Positions 26,229-39,400 of a DNA stretch of 64,000 bases are shown one piece after another; the stretch's first letter is position 1, and each line of letters begins with the position of its first letter. The stretch covers positions 112,317 through 176,316 of the forward strand of contig OENT01000167.1 of assembly GCA_900239685.1 (NCBI GenBank), given 5' to 3'. Source of the stretch: Rotaria macrura (Eukaryota; Rotifera; Eurotatoria; Philodinida; Philodinidae). The translations under genes and the position numbers were made by a program. A model generated the notes under the pieces. It made no database searches. It saw only the letters and a list, made by a program, of their open reading frames with translations, and was not told the DNA's origin.

Positions 26229-27836
26229 CTAAACGACATACTCATCATTTCGCCATTCACCTTCTTGTATTTGTCCATGAGTAAATATTACTTTTCCATA
26301 ACCATGTTTCTTGCCGTTGGCAAACTCTCCTTGATAATAAGTGCCATTACTCCAAATTAGCAATCCTTTTCCATTGGTTTCGTCATTATTCCATTCACCC
26401 ATGTATCTATCTCGATCAGTATAATAGTAGATACCATATCCCTGTTTTTTATCGTCACTAAAATTACCTTCGTATCGAGCATTCGTTGGCCAAATACGTA
26501 TACCAAGTCCATGTGCTTTATCATCAACTATGTTCCCGATATATTTATTTCCATGTTCATCATCACAAGCACGATACCAATGCTCTTTGCCCATTGTGTC
26601 TTTCCACTCGTAAAGACCACCATTTAACTGTATTTTTAGATTTTGACCTGTGGGTATATCATCAATCCAGTCACAAGCTTGTATTATTCCATCTTCACGG
26701 AGAAGAATACCATGACCATGCCTCTTACCATTTTCGTATGTTCCAATAAAACGGCTGCCGGTTTGAAAAATACATATTCCTTCTCCATTGGCTTTCTGAT
26801 CAGCATCTGCACCCTCAAATACGTTTCCGTCAATACCAAAAAGTCGCCCATAATCGTGCTTCTTATCATTTTGGTAGACTATTTCATATCGATCACCATT
26901 AGTAAAAGTAATTACTGCAGGAACCATATTTTCCTTTGATTTGTTTTCGTCTACAAAGGATTTAATATTCATCATTCCTTCGATGATTTTATAGTCATAC
27001 GTACTTATGAGTGCTTCGCTGTTCATCTTCTTAGTTGATATCGAAGGTATTACTTGCTGCTGTTGAATGTCGTCTATATCAAAGTTACTCTATATTAAGA
27101 TTGGCAAATACTTAAATTAATTTTAAGAAAATTCACTTATATCTTCCTCATAAAGAGGATCGTTCGTATCATGCATGTCGACATCGTTGATTTCTTCTAA
27201 ATATATGATCGGTTTATCTTGTTCATTGTTCAACTGTCTGTATTTTACACGCAAATGTGTACCCGGAAGTAATAATACTTCATTCTCGTTGTTTTCAGAT
27301 GTATAACTCTGAATATTCTTGCCACTGAGTGATTCAATTGAGCAAAGAACTGATTTATCATCAAGAAACTGTTCGATAATAGCAATTGACGATGAGCATG
27401 AAATTATACTGCATAGTATCAAATCTTCATTTTCGTTTAATTTTTCTGCAATCTCAATTGGTAAACCTCGCCATACTGTATTATGCATAGTCGGTAATTT
27501 TCCCAGTGCTCTTTTGAATAATTTCAGGAAACGTAGCCAAGATTTCAAAGCTGTTCGATCTTCTGATTGTAAAATGCTGTTCAAAATCTGATTTAAACTT
27601 TGACTATTCCAGTCGTTGGTGTAGAGGTATACAGCTACTGATTCATCTTTAGTCAGACCATGATCTGATGGGTAACGTCGAGATTGTTTAGCATCTTCAA
27701 TGTAATGATCCAATCGATCAACGGTAGACAAAACAGATTGAAGAGCTAAATCTATTGACAAAACTGATTCATCTTTAGAATCATCTATAGGTTGCAATTG
27801 TTTATTGCTATATTCAAAACGAATGAATCGATTCAT
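26229..27836 (-). CDS. ADP-ribosyltransferase (ART) domain fused to MORN repeats
   Basis: Two exons on the minus strand, 27836-27137 and 27073-26229, joined by a 63-bp intron with donor A|GTGAAT and acceptor GATATAG|AC; 514 residues. Residues 1-235 form an arginine-specific mono-ADP-ribosyltransferase domain with the R-S-ExE signature: Arg123 in VWRGLP, Ser in SCSSS (146-150) and E184-x-E186 in NENEVLLLPG. Such enzymes move ADP-ribose from NAD+ to protein arginine. From about residue 285 to the end come seven or eight MORN repeats (Y-x-G-x-W/F...GxGxxxW), which usually bind membrane lipids or act as scaffolds. No signal peptide is visible, so the enzyme is probably cytosolic, unlike the secreted vertebrate ARTs. 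All catalytic positions are kept, so it may be active. ART genes with varied partner domains are expanded in bdelloid genomes (established knowledge). Confidence 0.85.
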
Positions 27837-30800
27837 GTTGCTGTTTAATATCTTATTATAATAATGATAATCGCACTTTTTTCCACTCGTTGTTGTATTG
27901 TATTTTCAATCTGATAATATAAAAGAATCGCTCTACTACCTTGCGATGGTTTTTGCACATAACGTACGATAAGAGAAAAAAGTTCTTTGCTTTTCGAAAG
28001 TCACAGGCACAAAAAATTCTTTTCTCCTCAAGAACGAAGCACATGGATTTGTTTCTAGTTCTTTTTTTTCTTCACAAAACATGACCAAATATGCTGACTG
28101 CCTTGGTATTTTCATTAATAGTTTGCGTAAATAAAGCAAAGCATGTTCTGTTTGATCAACGAAATCTCAAAATTACGCTATTAAAAATTCTTTCAAATTT
28201 TCTGGTTGTGTCATAAAACGAAAAAAAAAAGACTTTGTAACTATGGAATCTACCTCTATTCTTCAGACCTCCCTCGGAGACTCATTCTGATAATCAGATC
28301 CGGTCGAAATTCGGGAGAATGAATGATTTTTGAACCCTACTGTAGGAATTTGATAAAATCTCACGCTAGCTTTTAACTTGCTTCTACAATAAGTTAATCA
28401 GGTACTAACTAGTACGCACTGAATAAAACATGACTTATCCGTTGGATCCGACTGTAGGTCCATCTCCTTGAATCCAATCAGATTTTGTGTATTCGGTGTG
28501 CGGGGTTATTATAGATGGATCTCCGATTTTCGTTAATATATATTTTCTTACACCGGCATTCTCATAGAAGTTTAAGAGAAAAAAGAAAAATGTATGCCTA
28601 AATATGGACTGTAACAGGCCAAAATATAGAAAAATGTTGAAATTTTTTTTCTGACGTCAGCTTGGAGAAAGAATAAATTATTTAGTCTGCGTTACAGAGC
28701 TAATTCTTTCGTATAGAACCGATCATATCGTTCTTTTACATTATTTGGTTTCTTCAATGAATTGCACATGTTTTCACACCCATCATACCTTTCATGCGGA
28801 TTCCATATAGGATACAAAGGATCTTATATGGGCATTCGATGTTTCGTACAGACTCTGACGCAGATTTTCATGATTAATTTGAAAAAATATTGCAGATTAA
28901 ATAATCTAAATAGATAGTAGAATGTTCTCATTTACGGTTTCATGAAAATAGAGTCGAATATCAAATAAATTAGAGTCAAACTAATCAGAGTAACGAGTTC
29001 TACATTCTCTGAAAGGCTCAATGATAGTGGATATAGACATGAAAGAAAGTGATTCGATATGACAAGTATATTTATAAAAGCTGCCTTAAAATACATAATC
29101 AAAAATAGTTTTCATGTTTGTTCCTAGCAATGCCAGAATTTGGAGCAAGCCCTATTCTATAAAACTATTAACATCACACTGTTGATCAATCTCAAGTTTC
29201 TGATCGTCTTTTCTTTATTGTGATATTCAAAAAACCATAGTTATAACATAGAAGTTGATCACAAAGAAGAATGAAGATGAATATATAAATTTCTTGAATT
29301 CTTAACATTTCGATACAGCTTTTTGAAAGGATATCAAATCTGTAAATGATCTTTGAATTTCATAAAATAATAAACGAACAAGTAGCTTCTATCTACTGAT
29401 AGACTGAGTCCCTTTTATGAAAAGCTATATGAGCTCTTGGTTAATTGAAAAAGATTCTAGTCGTCGTTTGAACATATAAATCTCATGCTGTTCATGAAAT
29501 GAGATAATCAATTTTGTTGTATCATACCTCAGGATCATTGGATAGGTATATTGGCAAGTGTCTATGATTATCCAGGACGAAGCTGCCCAAGAGGATGATA
29601 TAAACCGTCTGACAACCCTCGTACTCAAAATTAAGGATTCGAAGATCTTCTCCTCCTCCACCTAAGAACGATCCAAAGGCCTTGGAATCCCGGTATTCCG
29701 ACCGGGGTCGCGATTACTCCAAACATCCGACAACTTCCTATTGGAATCCAATATCCAGGATTGTGACAACTTCCAACGGATTTCTATCGGATCCGATCGT
29801 TTCACAATAGGATCCAACGGAGTTCACAGATCGGATCAGCAGCCCAGAGTCGTCTGTAAAATCTGATGTCAAATTTTTCAGTCGTCAGACTTCTCGTCAT
29901 TTTTCATCATATCATTGTTGTAATCTTCAAAAATGATATCAATGTGAATGTCGATATGATATTTCACTATTTTTTTTATTATCTTTTTCGCGCTTCGCAG
30001 ACACATACACAAAACAAATTAATTTTCTTCATAAGACTCTTTATTTCATAAAAGAGAATAACATTTCCTTTTTTAATATTCTACAGATTTTATTAATTAA
30101 AATATATGCGAAAAGGTAAAAATAGTATTTCACGCATATCAATTAGGAAACCGGACCCAACTGTAATTAATTAAGTACTAAGACGATCAACGGAGAAAGT
30201 TCAACGGCTTTTGAAGTGGCCACAGTGTGAACCAGGGAAGATCGCATGGATTTTTCCTTGCCCTACCGAATCTGAAATGTTTTACAAATGTGTCGATCAG
30301 TAGTGTGTCTCACATGAGATTCAAGCACTATTCCGATAGATAGACTGTTTCTATTTTTCACCTTACTCAGTTTTCTCGTTGTGTCTGAGCTACAGTGTTA
30401 CTGTCTTCATCACTTAGATCACATGTTTAATTATGTGATCACCAAAAGTCACTTTCCAGCAACCCTCAACAAAATATCTGTCATCGGGTCTCGTGATTCA
30501 TGCTCAGCGCTCATCAAATGGGTGTAAAACTCATGGATAAATGAAATTTGGTTTGATGAAGTCAATTGGAATTCAATATAAGCGTTGAGTCACGGCAGAT
30601 ATGCACTGGGAGCATCTAAGCAATGGAAGACGATATTCAGATACTTCTGTCGAATACAATCGCTGAGAGGATGACCTACGCATTAGCCCAAGCAAGTTGA
30701 AACTGGCACTCAGCACTTCCGTGCTTACCGTTGATTTTGACTTACTCGAATCACTGCTCCGTCTAACCTCATCAGAGATACTTGATAGAATCTGTTTCCA

Positions 30801-33471
30801 TTTCATAAACGTGGCACAGCTGTTATGCATTCACAGTGTTGATGATTGTAGAATGTTTAGCAGCTCCACGAACAGCGGTTTGACTGATGATCTTCATCGA
30901 TGTGCCACATGTAGCATTATTAAACTTCCTTTTATCTAGAAACGATAATATCGGCCATCCATTTCGCTACTGACAGTCGAAAACGGACCGACTCTACATA
31001 TTTCTATTGTAAAGTATTTGACTGTAACTTGATACAACTGATTGAGCGGATACGACAAGCCAGTGCAATCAAGTTGTTTTATTTTGATATATTCATCGAA
31101 GGTAACTCTTCTACCGCATTCATACCTTATATTACAGGATATACTCTACTATCAATGTAACATTCGAAAACAACGTTTATTGACAAACAAAGCCAATCTT
31201 CACTCTTCGTCACTCTGGTACTATCGATCTTTTCCATCTTTTTCGACAATGATTATTGGACACTTGATGTTTTGTCAACTATTTATCAGATAATTTATAA
31301 AAAAATATCTTCACGTCAATGTGAATGTCGGTGTCGGTGTAAGAAACGAGCATGTATTCAGCACAATCGAACATTCACAGACAAACATCCTCAGCTACAC
31401 AACCACGTGAATCGAACGATCTTATTGTCAACAGAAAAGATCATAGTTGCGACACCTAAAAGTTATTCGTTGTGAGAGGGTCACACATTTTTGCTGGAAT
31501 GATGGGCTTCTGAAATGAACAGAACCAGAAAAAATCTGTAGTAGGTTTTCGGATAGCAGCAACTACTCCATCAAAATTTGTCCTTTTCGAGTGAAAGAGG
31601 CATGCATTGATAGTGAAAAGTTTGCTATATTCAAGAATCTAAAATTGAACTCAAATACGTTTAAGAAAAAATAACCATAGGGATTTTACTGAAAAGTTAC
31701 AGAATGGTAATAGAATTAGAATTAGTGAATCTATCAATATTCGATCAAATGATTAGGTCACCAACTAGAATTAAAACAAAATACGTTATTTAAATTTGAG
31801 CTGTGAATCTTTGAAAAACTGAAATTAAAGTTTGATCGTAAATAAGAAGTTACGGAGTTAACGGCAAGTATTTATCAAAAGATACATACCACATGTCTAT
31901 TTAATTATTAGAATTTTTGTGAATAAGTGACTATAATAACTAGTTACTAAATAGCACTATCTTCGTATTTCAATGTATACGTTCATTTCGTTGATGCATC
32001 ATATGCAACGCACGATTCAATGGGATGATCATAGTGTCAGGACTGTATCAGTATATCTTGTTTGGCTGTGGGTCCTTCTTGTTATACCGAAATGGCTCTC
32101 CGATACAGACGGCATCTTAACGGTTAATAGCTTTTTGCATAGCTGGTTCGGCACTGCACTTGAATAGAACATAGTTGGGTAGGGCCGTGTGAATGTAGGT
32201 CATGATTAGTTGCTGAATCATCGACCCAGTCAATTCGTGACGGTAGCCCGGTACTATAATCATGCAAGTTCCCTCTAAGCATGTACGAAACGAATTGATT
32301 GTTTTCCGCAAAGAACTGTCTTTTGTCAGATAGCGCTTTACTTCTTGCATTCATTCGATCCGTTCTTAATCAACAATGCGAGCACAGCCGATAAGTAATT
32401 GATCGTCCTTTATGATGACAAACCAGATGGTAACCTAGTCAACCAATTCACTGTTTCCAACAATACATAGGCCAGACGGATTGTTTGGTTGCAATGCCCA
32501 CTGCTGCTCTTCAATATAAACCTATAATAAAGCAGGCGAGTAATTTGATGTTGTATAACGACGTGCTGCTCGTTGTTGTTGAGGCGGATCGCTCTTATAG
32601 TAACCCCATACAACGTCGTTACGCCTTAAAAAAGAATATGAAAAAAAAACGGTCAAGAGCGCGGTCCTAAAGAAGTGGAACACGCTTTATTGAGTCAGAA
32701 CGTTTCCTCAGAAAAGGAATATGTTTGATACGCATTGTTGTTCAGTGATTCAATCTATCAAATAGTGCCTACTTGTCTCTTTATAATCGCTTGGTATGTT
32801 CTGCCTTGTTCCCCTTGTATGTGTGTAGTTAGTCAGTTGGATCAAAAAGAGAGTCAAGGAGAGTGCGAATCATCATATAACACTTTGAAAGGCGTTCCTC
32901 GTGAAAACAAACGTGTTCTTATTGAACGCTTTTTACAGTTAGATGAGCTCGTTCTTCTGGAACATCTTCAAATGCAATTTAATAAGAATGCTTCATTAAG
33001 AGAGTGAAGGATTTACAGAAAAAGAAAAACTCGCTTTTAGTAGTTCCAGTCATCAGAAGAGAACGTGGCTCAGTACAATCGAGAGTGGGCGTGTGGGGCG
33101 TGAATGTGCTGATCAATACGTGTTTGATTGGTTGAATAGAACAATATCCAGATACACGGGCACCCTAACAATATCTACACATCCACAACTCCCAACCGAC
33201 AGAACTGGTGACATCTACTCTGTCGATATATATAATTTCTTATCCATATCACTACTACCGGTGGCATCTGAGGAAATTTAAAAACTTATAGCATGCAAAA
33301 GTGCAGCAATATGTTTATTAAATAACAAGTTTTTCAAAATCTGCTTTTTTTGTCTTATTTATTTGAATTGAAGAAAGGTGGACTTTCTTGGCCGAGTTAA
33401 TATCCATGGCAATGGAATCTTAAATGGTGTTCTGACTCTTCTAACAACCTGTAAACCACTAAGTATATGAA
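27837..33471. other. gene-poor region with remnants and a GC-richer patch
   Basis: No intact gene is supported across 5.6 kb. A GC-richer patch at about 29660-29850 repeats GGATCC- and GATCGGATC-like words. Related GGAYCCRACTGTA-like words recur near 28335, 28447 and 30154. From about 31000 to 33300 the base composition is less AT-rich and several frames of 60-90 residues appear (31272-31475, 32735-33007, 33093-33281, all plus), none with a domain I know and none joining into a longer product. They may be worn pieces of old genes or elements. The final 150 bases should carry the DLEC1 promoter. Confidence 0.4.
29660..29850. repeat. GC-richer patch with recurring GGATCC/GATCGGATC words
   Basis: About 190 bp distinctly richer in G and C than its surroundings. 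It contains several variants of a GGATCCRAYSG-like word (for example TATCGGATCCGATCG, AGGATCCAACGG, GATCGGATC). No reading frame is convincing. It may be a fragment of a repetitive element or a local satellite; copy number elsewhere cannot be judged from this window. Confidence 0.4.
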
Positions 33472-36400
33472 ATGGAACGTGAAGCAGTTGTAGTATCATC
33501 TTCAAATGTTGATCATAAGAATGATTCATCACCTCCCTTTAATTCGACCTATCCTCAACAACCGTCTCGGGGTCCTTCCAACCACATCAGTCCCAATACG
33601 AATGGCAGTAGTTCATTACGAGGCCAAATCATTGAAGAACGGCATACTCTACCAGAGATACCTCAAAATCCATTAAATGCTACTGTGGCACATGTAGTTT
33701 CAAGAGAACTCGGGTAAATTCATTTTTCTAATCGAAATAAACTATTCACTGTGATTGTATTTCGTATTCCTTTCAGAGAGAATTTTCTTAAGACTTCATT
33801 ACGTCCAGAGACTGTTAAGAAATTAGTTATATCAGGCAACGTTGATGATGTAACTCATCGTTTATATGTTCAGCATTTACGTGAAATTCAAGCTAAACGA
33901 GAATATCAATTACAAAAAATTGGACATGATGAACAAACATTTTTACTAGCTCATATTCAGGCGCATGAAGACGATAATACGGAAGAAAGTATGAATTTAT
34001 TTAGTATGGACAGTTATCGTTGACTTCATGTCTTTTGTTTTCTTTAGCAACGCATCTCACCAGTCTATTTGTCGATGAAAAAACATTAACAAGAGATCAA
34101 GTCATATTACCACGAGATTTTCTCAATTATAATCTTCAGAGATATATTAAAAAAACATGTAAATAGTAGACATTTGTAGAGAAAATACAATATAGTACAA
34201 TATGTATCATTTGATATTTAGCTAAAGAAGAAATACGATCAAACGTTGGTACAGAGAGTATCAAACAAGAAATAGATGATGATAAAAGATTGGTAAGATA
34301 TTATAATGAAGAAACAGATGAAGAAAGCACATCAAACTATAATAGGAGTGTAAATTCTACAGAGAGCAATAGATCATGCTTGATATTGATCGTGAGCGTT
34401 AGTCTTGTTGGAATTTCAAAGGATACCTTGTTGTTCAAGTATTGTTAACGTTTCCATCAATACAGTCTATCTATTCTATACGATTATATAGTAGATAGAT
34501 CAAATCGAAAACATGAAAACAAAATAAACAGTAATAAAATAAGAGAGAAAAACGAAAGTAACACTGACAGATATTCTGATGATTGAAATAGTACCTATTG
34601 GAATCTATCATAATAATACATTTCAATATTTTAGACGAAAGAACCAAGTAATGATCAGTGCCATTAACAAATCAATTACAAATTATGAGAAAACTTTCGT
34701 TTAAGGTATCAATTGAAAAAATAAAAAGTAAATCTTTTTGACAAGCACTATGACCAAAAATTACTCTTGACATTTTTTTCTTCGGTTACTTGTATTGAAA
34801 AGAACTTTTTCTCCTACTGACGTGACGAAAGACGATCTAACACTTAGATTGACGCTAAAATATGCACATGATTTTTCATCATGTGGCTCGATTGTAAGAA
34901 AGTTTGCTCATGTAATAAGAAGTTCTTCGAAAATCGATCTGGCTGTAAATGTTCATTTTACATGTAACTTATAGATTGCTTCTTACTCAGTAAATGACAG
35001 AAATTTTTGCTAATTACTGATAAATTAATAATCAGACGAATATAGCAATTGTTCAGTATCAGTAATCGTGTACCCTAAATGAACTTTTTCAAAAACAAAA
35101 TAGTTTTTTCTAAGCAATGCAGAACTTGAAAGAGGAATGATTCTTTTTCTTTTTATGCTTTTTTATTAGCCTAAACTTACTCGTCAAGTTCAAAAGAAAA
35201 CTGTAGATACCTTGTGGAAAGAACAAATAAGTGTACCCGAAAGAGATTTAAGTCGTGCTCGTTTGAAAATGCTTGATAATCTGACAAATTATCCAACGAA
35301 TCCACGCTTTGATGACATACGACAAAATCAACTAGTTACAATTGGACCTTCAAATCGGTAAGATAATCATTTCGATAATTTTACATTCGAAGATTAAGAT
35401 TTCTTTTTCATGCTTTAGACATCCAACTCTGTTACCTGTATTTGAAGCAGTTCCATCTGAAATTGTTTTCACTCAATATCGAGTTGGTGATGTTCATGAA
35501 ACAACTTTGTGCTTACGAAATTTGAGTAGTGTTGCGCATAGTTGTCGTCTGGTACCACCAAAAACGCCATACTTTTGTATTAGTCTTCCTCAATATCCAT
35601 CGGGTCATTCAATTGTAGCTACTGGATTAAGTGTTGTTTACAATGTTAAATTTTCACCAGATACATTAGGTGTTTTTCAAGATGAAATTATTGTACAGTG
35701 TTCAAATGGAACAGAATTTTCAGTTAAACTATTAGCTAAAAGACCACCGCCAGTACTTACACGTAAATAACACGATTTCCATAACCTTGTCATATATATA
35801 TATATATTCAATGTTCATAATCAAGCAAGAACACGAATGTTGACGATGCATTGACAAAAGAAAGATTTTTCTCTACGTACTTAACAATTAATATTGACAT
35901 TCGTATGATAGATTTTCTAAGGATGTGTAAAAGTTAAAATAAGACTATGTTCCAATTGTTTATTTGAATTCAAAAATTGATCAGCTTTTGACATGGTATC
36001 CACCATTGGATCGATTTTGGTTTCTGTTTTAGTTCCATCAACGGTGGATTGTGGCTATTGGCTTGTTGGTGGACGTAAAATGTGTGAATTTAAAGTACGA
36101 AATGATGGTGGCGAAGGACGATTTGCCATCGTTCCGGCTACATCATGGCCAGCAGTCAGTTTTAAGGTATCAAGTAAACGATTTAAAACAATATAGTTTT
36201 CTTCTGACTACAAACGATTGTTATTTTAATAAGACTGTAGCTCGTAGTGAAACTGTTCATTTACCTCCATTCGAATTGGCTCCTCCGACACTTGATCTTC
36301 GACCAGGTGATACGTTTTCTTTACATGTATCATTTAATCCTCAATCACCTGGCGAATTTTTCGAAGAATTTATCATGATTTGTGATAATGGTGAAGTTTT

Positions 36401-39400
36401 ACGGTATAAATTGAAAGGTTTGCTTTTATTTTTTGCAATTTATATTTGATTTATCGAAAACATGAAATCATTGAATGACTTTTTAGGCGTGGCTCAAACA
36501 ATTCAAGTTCGTCTTGAAGATATTGAAGATGGTGTCGTTGATTTAAATGATCTTGATGTTCGTGATATTTCAGCACAATATTCAGTCAGTTTTATTTCCA
36601 TAAATCCATTTTCATATTGTCAAAAGAAGATGACAATCAAAAATTTGACGTAAGTCAAACTTCCCGTATTATCTCGAAACGACCCTCTCTGCGTTTACCC
36701 ATCTGTAAAAACAAATCCGAAGAAATAACTTGTGCGAGATAGTTTCAAACTGTGGTTGTTGAATACTGAGAATCATCTGAGTACAACACTAAATATAAAT
36801 TCGAGAAATTTGTATCAACTCAAATTCAGGAATAGTTTCAAAGTAATTTTCTTCCTATCGAGTAAAAATGCTTCTGATTTATGATCGAATGTTTTAAAGG
36901 TTGTTTTTTCTCAAGCGTTTTCATCATAGAACTACATATTTTTTTCCTAATATCTTTTTAAGCGTGAATAAGATTTGCTTTTTGGAATAATTTATTATTT
37001 CTCAATATTTTCTTTGAATCAAAATAGAAATGTTGAATTACCATATATATGGGCATTACTTGAACCTGTACTTTATACACGTGAAGATTTTTCAAAGCAA
37101 ACACAACCAATCGAAATCGAAAGAATCGTTTGTGAAACATCACAATTTCATGTTGAACCTAATCGAGGATCATTTCCACCATTGGCATCTGTCGATTTTC
37201 GTCTTATTTTTGCACCATCACAAGTAATGAGATATACATAATATATTTATATTTGTATAGAGATACATGTACATTATCTATTTAAATTTTTGATTTGTTC
37301 AATCAATAGATTGGTACTTTTCATACAGTGTTTCATCTGATCATACCAAATGCTCCCACATATCCAACACCAGCACCAAGTGCACAATTGACTGGTAATT
37401 TGGGTCATTTAGCTAATGAACGGGCTCCGTCACCAGATTTGCTTCCTCGTAATGCTGCAAGACCATCATCAATACCATCGACAAGTATTCAAATAGCTGA
37501 TTATACAGGTAGATTTTCATTGTGTTGAATAACACAAACACACATCATTGTCAAAATCTTTTTCATTCCATAGTCTTACGATTTGAAGCACGTGGTACTT
37601 GCGAAAATTTCAAATATATATTCGATCCATTCGCAATTATATTTATGGATAAACTGCATAAGAGTTTAGCATATAGAAAAGATTTTCAAGTAAGTAACAT
37701 TTATTCAAGGGAAAAGAAATCGAATCATCATGAACATGTCGTCTTGCTTGTTTTTTAAAAGTTAACAAATACCAGTATTAGTCCATTAATGGTCAATTGG
37801 GCAAATATGATCGGTGAACAAATCATCCATGTTGAACCAGTTGTTGCCGAAATTCGTATGTATTTCTAAGTTTGTAGTAATTATATGAACCAACAATGAT
37901 TTGATATCAATTTTAGCTGCTCGGGCAACTTGCCTATTTACATTGATTCTAACTGGAACAAAAGCTGGTCCAGTAAAAGTTGAATTACCATTTAAACTTG
38001 ATGGCATCGATGATTATGGATATTTACATGTTGAAGCTGATATTATAGTAACATAAACAAACAGAAGTATCGGACAGATTCATTACAATGCATTTTTTCC
38101 TAGGGCCCTGGTATTGAAATTGATCCAGCTACACTTGATTTCGGTTTAATTGAATATGGACAAACAATCGAACAGATAGTGAAAATTAAAAATTTAAGTC
38201 CAATTATAGCAAAATTTCAAGTTGTAGAAGTAAGTAAAATATGCTATGAATAAGTTGAGTTTTTTTTTGAATTATCTTCACAAATGAACACTATGTATTA
38301 CTTAATGGATCCCACCAAAAGATAGCGATGATCATATGATATAATCATATATGATAGATTTATCGGAAACCCGAATCAGATATAAATGAAGAAGAGGTTT
38401 GAATTAACGTTAAACTCAAAAGTTTTTCTTTAAATAAACTTTATGAAGATAGACTTTAGAGAATACAAGAGAAGGAACCTCTCTTTTCAAATGTATATTT
38501 CACAGCAGATAGCAGTCATTGTCTACATCTGGCTCCGTTGCATTAAAACTTGAGAGAAAACCGTTTTTTAGAATCCAACAAAACCTACAGTCGTTGTTTA
38601 GTATATGTTTCTTTCATCAAATGTTCTTTAACATTGATATGAAGTGTGATCGAAAATTCTTTTATTTACTGTTGAAAATTCGAAATCGAATCCATGAACA
38701 TAAATCCATCGATGTGATGGAACGAGAAACTACTGTTTAGAGAAAAAATGAAACGAACTTGATGCTAGAATAATCTACATTCAGCGTTATCATCATAAAA
38801 TCAATTCTCGCGATTGAAAAACGATGCAGGACACTCTGATTTGCTTTGCACTATTGAAAAGTAATTACTGGAACCTTATAGAATTTTCATAGTTTCTTAT
38901 TCAATCAATCCCCATCGTGCTTTGCTTTCTTTAGGAACAACCAAAATCTCTAGTATTTCTACCTAATGGTCACGATTTAACATTGAGACCTATCGAAATT
39001 TATGAAATGCCAATTATATTATCTGCTGATGAAGAAGGTGCATTATTAGAACATTTAGAAGTTATCGTAGAAGATGGCAAAACTATGTGAGAACAATAAT
39101 TCATTGGCTTGTTTTTTGTTTTCACCCTTTTGCACAATCGATATTTTTTAAATAATTTGCTTCTAGACCTATTGAAATTACAGCCATTATTCAACGACCA
39201 AGTGCATATATATCACCTGTTGAACTCGATATTGGTGAATCATTTCTTCATGTACCAGTCATTCGACAAATTGAATTGCAAGCTGTAAATGGTCTACCAA
39301 CATATTTTCATTGGGGTGAAGTATGAAACATAATTATTTCAAATGAAAATAAACATGTCTACAAAGACATTTCATATTTTTCGTTTCGTTTAAGCCAACA

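Noticed and set aside
26486-26939. Plus-strand frames opposite the MORN repeats
   Set aside because: Shadows of the minus-strand ART-MORN gene, whose domains are clear.
33081-33110. GTGGGCGTGTGGGGCGTG stretch that recalls rotifer TGTGGG telomere repeats
   Set aside because: Only one short irregular occurrence, no tandem array.
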